A stretch of 64,000 bases of DNA from an uncultured Dysosmobacter sp. (GTDB lineage Bacteria; Bacillota; Clostridia; Oscillospirales; Oscillospiraceae). The position numbers were made by a program, and so were the translations under genes. Positions 56,979-64,000 of this stretch are shown piece by piece; position 1 is the stretch's first letter; the number at the start of each line of letters is the position of its first letter. The notes beneath the pieces were generated by a model. It was not told the origin of the DNA and did not search any database. It worked only from the letters and a program-made list of their open reading frames with translations. The DNA lies in assembly GCF_947631635.1 (NCBI RefSeq), contig NZ_CANRMB010000001.1, positions 248,001 through 312,000 on the forward strand, in the 5' to 3' direction.

Positions 56979-57185
56979 ATGACGATTAAAATCAGATTGC
57001 GGGAATTACGAAAAGAGAAAGGCGAAACACAAGTCCAGGTGGCAGAGGCAGTTGAAATGGTAGAACAGCATTATCAAAGGTTGGAGAGAGGTGCAAACCT
57101 GCCGAATTTGGAAAGCGCCTGGAAGCTGGCGGACCATTTTGGCGTCTCCATTGACTATCTGGTGGGGCGCTCCGACCAGCGGTGA
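56979..57185 (+). CDS. Small XRE family regulator
   Basis: IKIRLRELRKEKGETQVQVAEAVEMVEQHYQRLERGANLPNLESAWKLADHFGVSIDYLVGRSD. Confidence 0.85.
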   Translation: MTIKIRLRELRKEKGETQVQVAEAVEMVEQHYQRLERGANLPNLESAWKLADHFGVSIDYLVGRSDQR

Positions 57186-57194
57186 GGAATTGTT

Positions 57195-58145
57195 CCGCCT
57201 GCGGGCGGGGACAGGGGATTGCACGGCTTTGCCGTGGGGGAATGCGGTGCATCACCGCAGAATGCACCCCCCATTTTCTTTGGTTGCGCCAAAGAAAACG
57301 GGCCGTGCACGGTCCAAAAGAAAAACGCTTTTTGTGTCCACAGTTGGCCCATCGGGCCAACTGTGGACGGACGGGAGTTGGTGGTTAGATGTGCCACCAA
57401 GCCCGGAAATCTTCTTTTGGGTGCGCTATACAGGGTACGAGAGTAGGAGTGCGTGCCCGCATTTGGGGGCTTAGGTACAAATTTGGGGTGGTCGACAAAA
57501 GGCTTTCAGCAACAAGCCCCGTGTGTTCCGCTTCACTGCACACTACCTGGGCAGTTACATTGGCCATCGACGGGTGCGCCGGGCCGGGTACGAGTTTAGA
57601 ACTGTGCTGTTGCAAGTTGGCGGCTTAGGCGTAGATTCGGGGTGGTCGTCGAAAGACCTTTACCACTGGCCGCGTGTGTTCCGCTTCGCTGCACACTACC
57701 TGGGCGGTTAAATTGGCCATCGACGGATGCGCCGGACTTGGTACGAGTTTAGAACTGCGCCGCTGTAGGCATTTCCGCAAGGACCCAAAGAGCGGCAGCG
57801 ACAGGAGCCCGCTGGTCCTTTCAGTCTTTGACCGACCTCGCAATTCCCATTCGCGTGGCTAAAAACCGAAAGATTTAGCAAGACTGTGCCCGCGCCCAAC
57901 GCTGAATCCAGCCTCGACCACCATCGGTCTCTTTCTGGGACCCCACGTCTTGTCCACAGTTGGCCCTAGGGGCCAACTGTGGACACAAAAGCGCCTTTCT
58001 TTTGACCGGGCGCGGCCGTCAAGGTGAGCCGCACAGCGGCGAGAAGGCCCTCTGGAGGGTTTTCTTTGGGCAAGACCCAAAGAAAATGGGGGCGCATTCC
58101 CGTGCCGCAAAGCGGCAAACCCCCGTCCCCGCCCCGTGGGCGGAA
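57195..58145. repeat. Large structured intergenic repeat R1 (inverted copy of R2)
   Basis: Hairpins GTCCACAGTTGGCCC-atc-GGGCCAACTGTGGAC (57336-57368) and TGTCCACAGTTGGCCC-tag-GGGCCAACTGTGGACA (57951-57985); capping TTTTCTTTGG/CCAAAGAAAA stems; 153-bp tandem modules (GTACGAG at 57435/57588/57741). Confidence 0.85.
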
Positions 58146-58287
58146 AAATCCCCATCCCCCGCCCGCAGCGCAAAATCCCCGCCCCGCCCGCAGGCGAACT
58201 CCTCCTTCCATTCCCCAGAATGCGGCACGATCACAGGGGATAACCCCGGACGACCCCCGCGGCATAGACTGTTTCGAGGTGATCGGA

Positions 58288-58611
58288 ATGGTATTGCTGC
58301 AAGATGGATTACTGGCATTCTTCTCCGCCGTAGGCGTGACAACCGTGGTGTGGTTCGTGGCGGGAGCGCTTCTGCACGCCGGACGGCCTGCGATCCCAGG
58401 CCTGCTGCTGGTCCTGCCCCTGCGGGGAGAGGCCCTGGCCATGGAGGCGGACGTGCGGGAGCTGCGGCGCGTTCAGGGACAGCTGCCGGGAGCGAAGATC
58501 GTTCTGGCGGACTGCGGGCTGACGGAGGACGCCCGGGGACTGGCCCAGTATCTGGCAGACCGGGAGCGGAACGCGGATCTGGTAAACGCAAAAGAATTTT
58601 ACGTGGGATGA
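58288..58611 (+). CDS. Small hypothetical protein with N-terminal TM
   Basis: MVLLQDGLLAFFSAVGVTTVVWFVAGALLHAGRPAIPGLLLVLPLRGEALAMEADVRELRRVQGQLPGAKIVLADCGLTEDARGLAQYL. Confidence 0.65.
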   Translation: MVLLQDGLLAFFSAVGVTTVVWFVAGALLHAGRPAIPGLLLVLPLRGEALAMEADVRELRRVQGQLPGAKIVLADCGLTEDARGLAQYLADRERNADLVNAKEFYVG

Positions 58612-58632
58612 ATTCCCTGAAAGAGGACATAC

Positions 58633-60837
58633 ATGGAAGAGCTGACCTGCTGTGAGGGAACCGTACATAGCGTCATTTTTCAAAACGCTGAAAATGGCTA
58701 TACTGTCCTCCGCCTTTTGACGGAGGAGGGCGAGGTCATCACCGTGGTGGGCTGCATCCCCTGCGTGGCGCCGGGAGAGCGCCTGACGGTGTCCGGCGAG
58801 TGGGAGACCCACCCCCAGCATGGGGAGCAGCTGCGGGCTTTGGAGTTGGAGCGGGCCCTGCCGGAGGATGAGGAGGAGATCTTCAGCTACCTCTCCTCCG
58901 GCGTCTGCAAGGGCGTCGGCCCAGCCATCGCCCGGCGCATCGTGGACCGCTTCGGCGTGGAGACGCTGGATATCCTGGAACAGGAGCCGGAGCGCCTGCA
59001 GACGATCAAGGGCATTACCGCCAAAAAGGCCCAGGAGATCGCCGCCGGGTTCCGGCAGCACATGGGCCTGCGGCGGCTGATGGCCTTTTTGGCGCGGTAT
59101 CAGCTGCCGCCGGTGCTTGCCATGCAGCTGCGGCAGCAGTACGGCGACGCGGCGCTGGAGATGGTGCGGGGGAATCCCTATCTGCTGTCCAGCGACGCCT
59201 GCGGCGTGGAGTTTTCCATTACAGACGAGATCGCCATGAGCATGGGCATCGCCGCCGACAGCGGCGAGCGGCTCCGGGCGGCTGTGACCTTTGAGCTGTC
59301 CCACAATGAGAACAACGGCCATGTGTTCCTGCCCCGGAACAAGCTGGTGGCCGCCACCTGCCAGCTTTTGGACTGCCCGCCGGAGCTGGTGGAACAGGCG
59401 CTGGACGACCTTGTGGAGCGGCGGGCAGTGGTGCAGGAGCAGGTGGCGAATGTGGAGGCCTGCTATCTGCGGCGGCTGTGGGAGGCGGAGGTCTCCGCCT
59501 GCGTGCGGCTGAACCATCTGCTGGCGATGGAGGCGGACGAGAGCCGGCAGGCGGAGAGGACCGTGGCGGAGATCGAGCGGGAGCAGGGCATCACGTACGC
59601 GCCCCAGCAGCGGCAGGCGGTGCAGGCGGCGGCCCGGGAGGGCGTCCTGATCCTGACCGGCGGCCCCGGCACCGGCAAGACCACCACGGTGCGGGGCATC
59701 GTGGCGCTGTTTCAAAAAATGGGACTGGACATCGTGCTGGCGGCGCCCACTGGCCGGGCGGCGAAACGCATGAGCGAGCTGACCGGTATGGAGGCCCAGA
59801 CGATCCACCGTCTGCTGGGCATGAGCTGGAGTGAGTCCGCCCGGCAGGTGACGTTTACAAAATCGGAAAAGGAGCCGCTGGAGGCGGACGCGGTGATCGT
59901 GGACGAGATGTCCATGGTGGACCTTGCCCTGTTTTCGGCGCTTTTGCGGGCGCTGCGGCCCGGCACCCGGCTGGTGCTGGTGGGCGACGCGGACCAGCTC
60001 CCCTCCGTGGGAGCGGGGAACGTGTTCTCCGACCTGATCCGCAGCGGCCGGGTGGAGACGGTCTTCCTGCGGGAGGTGTTCCGCCAGGCGGAGCAGTCCG
60101 CCATCATCCGCAACGCCCACGCGGTGAATATAGGGGAGGCACCGTCACTGACCAATAATCAGGGGGATTTCTTCTTCCTGTGCCGCCGGGACGCCGAGCG
60201 GACCGTATCCACGGTGGTGGAGCTGTGCAGGACCCGCCTGCCGGAGAAAATGGGCATTCCGGCGGACCAGATCCAGGTCCTGACACCCACGCGAAAGGGC
60301 GCCAGCGGCACCATTCACCTGAACCGGTGTTTGCAGGAGGCGCTGAATCCCCCAAAACCGGACAAGCGGGAGATCATGTGGGGCGAGCGGCTGTTCCGGG
60401 AGGGCGACCGCATCATGCAGACGCGGAACGACTACGATGTGGTCTGGGAAAAAGCGGACGGCGCCATAGGCACCGGCATGTTCAACGGCGATGTGGGGAA
60501 GATCGTGCAGATCGATCCCTCCGGCGAGTGGCTGGCGGTGGACTTCGACGGGCGCGGGGCTCTTTACGGCGTGGAGATGCTGAACGAGGTGGAGTTGGCC
60601 TATGCCATGACAGTCCATAAAGCCCAGGGCAGTGAGTACCGGGCGGTGGTGATGGCCGCCATGCCGGCGGCGCAGTCCCTGATGGCCCGCGGGGTGCTGT
60701 ACACGGCCCTGACACGGGCGCGGGAGCTGCTGATCGTGGTGGGAGACGACGCGGCCATTCGGACTATGGCGGCGAATGACCGGCAGCAGAGGCGGTATTC
60801 CGGCCTGCGGTGGCGGCTGGCCCACAGCGGAGAGTAA
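58633..60837 (+). CDS. recD2: ATP-dependent RecD2-like DNA helicase
   Basis: N-terminal OB/HhH region, GGPGTGKTTTVRGIV, VDEMSMVD, VGDADQLPSVGAGNVFSDLI, AYAMTVHKAQGSEYRAVV. Confidence 0.94.
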   Translation: MEELTCCEGTVHSVIFQNAENGYTVLRLLTEEGEVITVVGCIPCVAPGERLTVSGEWETHPQHGEQLRALELERALPEDEEEIFSYLSSGVCKGVGPAIARRIVDRFGVETLDILEQEPERLQTIKGITAKKAQEIAAGFRQHMGLRRLMAFLARYQLPPVLAMQLRQQYGDAALEMVRGNPYLLSSDACGVEFSITDEIAMSMGIAADSGERLRAAVTFELSHNENNGHVFLPRNKLVAATCQLLDCPPELVEQALDDLVERRAVVQEQVANVEACYLRRLWEAEVSACVRLNHLLAMEADESRQAERTVAEIEREQGITYAPQQRQAVQAAAREGVLILTGGPGTGKTTTVRGIVALFQKMGLDIVLAAPTGRAAKRMSELTGMEAQTIHRLLGMSWSESARQVTFTKSEKEPLEADAVIVDEMSMVDLALFSALLRALRPGTRLVLVGDADQLPSVGAGNVFSDLIRSGRVETVFLREVFRQAEQSAIIRNAHAVNIGEAPSLTNNQGDFFFLCRRDAERTVSTVVELCRTRLPEKMGIPADQIQVLTPTRKGASGTIHLNRCLQEALNPPKPDKREIMWGERLFREGDRIMQTRNDYDVVWEKADGAIGTGMFNGDVGKIVQIDPSGEWLAVDFDGRGALYGVEMLNEVELAYAMTVHKAQGSEYRAVVMAAMPAAQSLMARGVLYTALTRARELLIVVGDDAAIRTMAANDRQQRRYSGLRWRLAHSGE

Positions 60838-60853
60838 GGGGTTATGCGGCGGG

Positions 60854-61788
60854 TTCCGCCCACGGGCGGGGACGGGGGAGTGTGCCGCTTTGCGGCACGG
60901 GAATGAACCCCCATTTTCTTTTCGGTTGCGCCGAAAAGAAAACGGCCGTTCACGGTCAAAAGAAAAGGCGCTTTGGTGTCCACAGTTGGCCCAATGGGTC
61001 AACTGTGGACGAGACGTGGGGTCTCAGAAAGAAACCGTTGGTGGTCGAGGGCAAATTCAGCGTTGGGCGCGGGCATGGTTTTGCTGAATCTTTCGGTTTT
61101 TAGCCACGCGAATCGGAATTGCGAGGTCGGGCAAAGACTGAAAGGACCAGCGGCTCCTGTCGCTGCCGCTCTTTGGTTCCTTGCGGAAGCGCCTGCGTGT
61201 GGGCCTTATATGGGATCAGACATTGCTGAAAGCTTTTTGATGACCAACCCGGATTTGCATCCACACCCTAACTTGCGGCGGCGCAGTTCTAAACCCGTAC
61301 CAAGTCCGGCGCACCTGGCAGAGGTCAATTCAACTGCCCAGGTAGTGTGCAGCAAAGCGGAACACACAGGGCTTGTTGCTGAAAGCCTTTCGATGACCAC
61401 CCCAAATCCGCACCCAAGCCTCCAAATATGGGCACGCACTCCTACCCTCGTACCAATTCCGACGCCCTCGGCAGAGGCCAATTTGACCGCCCAGGTAGTG
61501 TGCAGCGAAGCGGAACACACGGGGCCAGTGGTAAAAGCCTTTCGACAACCGCCCCAGATTTGCACCCGCGCCCCCAAATGCGGGCACGTACTTCTGCCCT
61601 CGTATCCGGTATAGCGCACCCAGCAGAAAATTTCCGGGCTTGGTGGCACATCTAACCACCAACCCCCGTCCGTCCAACTTTGCCCCAGAGGGCAAAGTTG
61701 GACACCCAAAAGCGTTTTTCTTTTGGACCGTGCACGGCCCGTTTTCTTTGGCGCAACCAAAGAAAATGGGGGGTGCATTCCCCCGTGA
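60854..61788. repeat. Large structured intergenic repeat R2 (inverted copy of R1)
   Basis: Hairpins GTCCACAGTTGGCCC-aat-GGGTCAACTGTGGAC (60978-61010) and GTCCAACTTTGCCC-caga-GGGCAAAGTTGGAC (61672-61703); TTTTCTTTTCGG/CCGAAAAGAAAA cap; ~153-bp tandem modules. Confidence 0.85.
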
Positions 61789-61889
61789 CTGTCAGTCGCA
61801 TTTCGAAGAGAAAATGGTGATATCTGCAATTATCTGAATTTCAGATTTTTCACAATTATCTGTTTTCAAGATACATATACTCGCTTTGG

Positions 61890-62147
61890 GTGATTATCTT
61901 GAAAACAGAAATTTTAAAATATGGCAGAATTCGAGATTTGCGTAATGACAGGGGACTGACACAGACTGATATAGCGAAAATTCTGAATGTAAAACAGAAT
62001 ACTTATTGCCAATATGAGACAGGGATCATCAACTATCCGCTGGATTTAGTCATTAAACTGGCAGAATACTATGATGTCAGTGTAGACTACCTTGTTGGGC
62101 TGACGGACGAGCCAAGTCCATATCCCAGAAGGCGGAGGCAGTCATGA
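61890..62147 (+). CDS. XRE family regulator
   Basis: GRIRDLRNDRGLTQTDIAKILNVKQNTYCQYETGIINYPLDLVIKLAEYYDVSVDYLVGLTDEP. Confidence 0.85.
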   Translation: MIILKTEILKYGRIRDLRNDRGLTQTDIAKILNVKQNTYCQYETGIINYPLDLVIKLAEYYDVSVDYLVGLTDEPSPYPRRRRQS

Positions 62148-62800
62148 ATCTGCTGGAATCCCTTCTGGACCTGCTCTTCCCGCCCAAATGCCCCTTCTGC
62201 GGCAAAGTCCAGGACACCCACGGCATCTGCGGCCCATGTGAAAAGGAGCTCCCCTGGACAGAGGGCGCCGACAGCCTGCGGAGGCTCTCCAGCGGCCTGC
62301 GGTGTGCCGCGCCGCTGTGGTATGAGGAAAAAGTCCGGGACGGCCTTCTGCGCCTCAAATTCCAGGGCGTCTCCGCAGCCGCGGGACCCATGGGAGAGCT
62401 GATCGCGCGGTGCGCGGCGGAGCAGTTTTCCGGGGAGTTCGACACGGTGACCTGGGTGCCTGTCAGCCGCAGGCGCCTGCGGAAGCGGGGATACGACCAG
62501 GCGGAGCTGCTGGCGGAGAGCGCCTGCCGCCTGTGGGACACGGAGCCGGTGCGCCTGCTGAACAAGACGACGAACAACCCGCCCCAGTCCGGCATCCAGG
62601 ACGCCGCCGCCCGCCGGGCCAATGTCCTGGGCGTCTACGAGGCGGTGGGACCGGAGAAGATTCAGGGAAAGCGGGTCCTGCTGATCGACGATATCTGCAC
62701 CACCGGAGCCACTTTGACAGAGTGCGCCCGGGTTTTGAAGGATGCCGGAGCGGCGGATGTGGTGTGCGCCGCCGTGGCATTGACCAGGGAGAAGAAATAA
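62144..62800 (+). CDS. comF: ComF family phosphoribosyltransferase-like protein
   Basis: LLDLLFPPKCPFCGKVQDTHGICGPCEKEL zinc finger; VLLIDDICTTGATLTECARVL PRPP motif. Confidence 0.92.
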   Translation: MNLLESLLDLLFPPKCPFCGKVQDTHGICGPCEKELPWTEGADSLRRLSSGLRCAAPLWYEEKVRDGLLRLKFQGVSAAAGPMGELIARCAAEQFSGEFDTVTWVPVSRRRLRKRGYDQAELLAESACRLWDTEPVRLLNKTTNNPPQSGIQDAAARRANVLGVYEAVGPEKIQGKRVLLIDDICTTGATLTECARVLKDAGAADVVCAAVALTREKK

Positions 62801-63250
62801 ACGATATTTGCCGCCCTTTTTCGGAGCGGAGCTGATGGATGCGGATGAGTAGCGGGATCTGTTATCATACCTGGATTCGCCCCATACCCGAAAGGGAGCG
62901 TATGCGTGCAATGCGTGTGCTCTGAAAGGCGGACCGCTGCCGGGTACTGCTATTCCAGCACCTGTTCCCGGAGGACTGCGCCCAGAGGCTGGCCCATGGC
63001 CCGGACCTGTCCCGGCGGGAACCCCGGGCGGCTGCGGCCTCTGCCGGACGCACCGGAGATACGGCGGGATCGTTTCAGGACCAGGCGGAACGGGACCTGG
63101 ACGCCTTTGGGGCGGCAAAAACAGGGGAAAACGAAACATAATAGGGTTGCAATCGTAAAAAAGTACCAGTATAATACATACTGTATGATTGCATACGGGA
63201 AAACCGTTCATAATAAGGATCATGACAGAAAGATCAATGAGGTGGAATAT

Positions 63251-64000
63251 ATGTCCATGGCAAAGGATATTGGTATCGATCTGGGTACCGCGTCGGTTTT
63301 GGTATTTGTAAAGGGCAAGGGCATCGTGCTGAACGAGCCCTCCGTGGTGGCGCTGGACAAGAACACCGGCAAGCTGCTGAAGGTGGGCACCGAGGCCCAG
63401 GCCATGCTGGGCCGCACACCCGGCAATATCGTGGCGATCCGTCCCCTGCGGGAGGGCGTGATCTCCGACTATGACATGACAGAGAAGATGCTGAAGGAGT
63501 TCATCCACAAGGTGGCCGGCGTGTCCTTCTTCAAGCCCCGGGTCATCATCTGCGTGCCCTCCGGCATCACCGAGGTGGAGGAGCGCGCCGTCATCGACGC
63601 GGGCATCCAGGCCGGCGCCCGGAAGGTGTATCTCATCGAGGAGCCTGTGGCCGCCGCCATCGGCGCGGGCATCGATATCGCCAAGCCCGACGGCCACATG
63701 GTGGTGGATATCGGCGGCGGCACGGCGGATATCGCCGTCATCTCCCTCAGCGGCGTGGTGGAGTCCGCCTCCATCAAGATCGCCGGCGACCAGCTGAACG
63801 AGGCTGTGGTCAAGTATATGCGCCGCAAGCACAACCTGCTGGTGGGCGAGCGCACCGCCGAGGAGATGAAGAAGCAGATCGGCTGTGTCTTCCCCAAGGA
63901 GGAAGAGGAGACCATGGACGTCAAGGGCCGCTGCCTGCTGACGGGCCTGCCCAAGGTGGTCACGGTCAGCTCCACGGAGATGATGGACGCCTTTGAGGAG
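63251..64000 (+). CDS. mreB: Rod shape-determining protein MreB family (3' truncated by window)
   Basis: AKDIGIDLGTASVLVFVKGKGIVLNEPSVVALD, IEEPVAAAIGAGIDIAKPDGHMVVDIGGGTADIAVISL. Confidence 0.95.
   Translation, partial: MSMAKDIGIDLGTASVLVFVKGKGIVLNEPSVVALDKNTGKLLKVGTEAQAMLGRTPGNIVAIRPLREGVISDYDMTEKMLKEFIHKVAGVSFFKPRVIICVPSGITEVEERAVIDAGIQAGARKVYLIEEPVAAAIGAGIDIAKPDGHMVVDIGGGTADIAVISLSGVVESASIKIAGDQLNEAVVKYMRRKHNLLVGERTAEEMKKQIGCVFPKEEEETMDVKGRCLLTGLPKVVTVSSTEMMDAFEE

Noticed and set aside
57435-57775. CRISPR array interpretation of the 153-bp periodic region
   Set aside because: The whole 153-bp unit is conserved, without short identical repeats separated by unique spacers, and no cas genes are present.
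58309-60120. 603-aa minus-strand ORF antisense to recD2
   Set aside because: Shadow ORF opposite a clear helicase.
60973-61829. Overlapping 213-aa (+) and 207-aa (-) ORFs with 51-aa repeats inside R2
   Set aside because: The 153-bp period is divisible by three, so repeats stay in frame on both strands. The homologous frames in R1 are broken by stops, and the same DNA is open on both strands without RBS support. Best treated as non-coding.

Overview
The window is a GC-rich chromosomal segment that looks like a Clostridia/Oscillospiraceae-type Firmicute, judged from gene content. It carries about 57 supported genes. Recognisable blocks: the rimP-nusA-ylxR-ylxQ-infB-rbfA-nrnA-truB-ribF operon; a Zur/Fur-regulated metal ABC transporter; sporulation genes (spoIIE, ylbJ, yqfC, yqfD) with phoH-ybeY; dusB with an ECF sigma/anti-sigma pair; a MarR-regulated pair of ABC exporters; ftsH; rlmB; an EF-G paralogue; a reverse-rubrerythrin-type protein; deoC/deoD with a BMP-type nucleoside ABC importer; recD2; comF; and the 5' part of mreB. 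Both window edges cut genes. I recognised no tRNA, rRNA, CRISPR array or transposase.

The most unusual content is non-coding. (1) Two ~0.95 kb structured repeats lie in inverted orientation around recD2 (57195-58145 and 60854-61788). Each is bounded by long hairpins whose arms change in compensatory fashion, and each contains tandem 153-bp modules. (2) A family of 'hairpin-chain' intergenic repeats occurs at 18746-18932, 25455-25632, 37384-37566 and a short form at 52107-52187; the two best copies show compensatory stem changes. (3) A second inverted-repeat-bounded family (AGAGCYTATCC ends) occurs at 2094-2210 and 37058-37224. Other notable points are a riboswitch-like queT leader, a leader terminator ahead of rimP-nusA, a P-type-ATPase-like protein lacking the DKTGT motif, an in-frame TGA in a DUF2975 paralogue, and an AT-rich orphan gene with an EF-hand loop. 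All calls come from reading the sequence; no database search was run.
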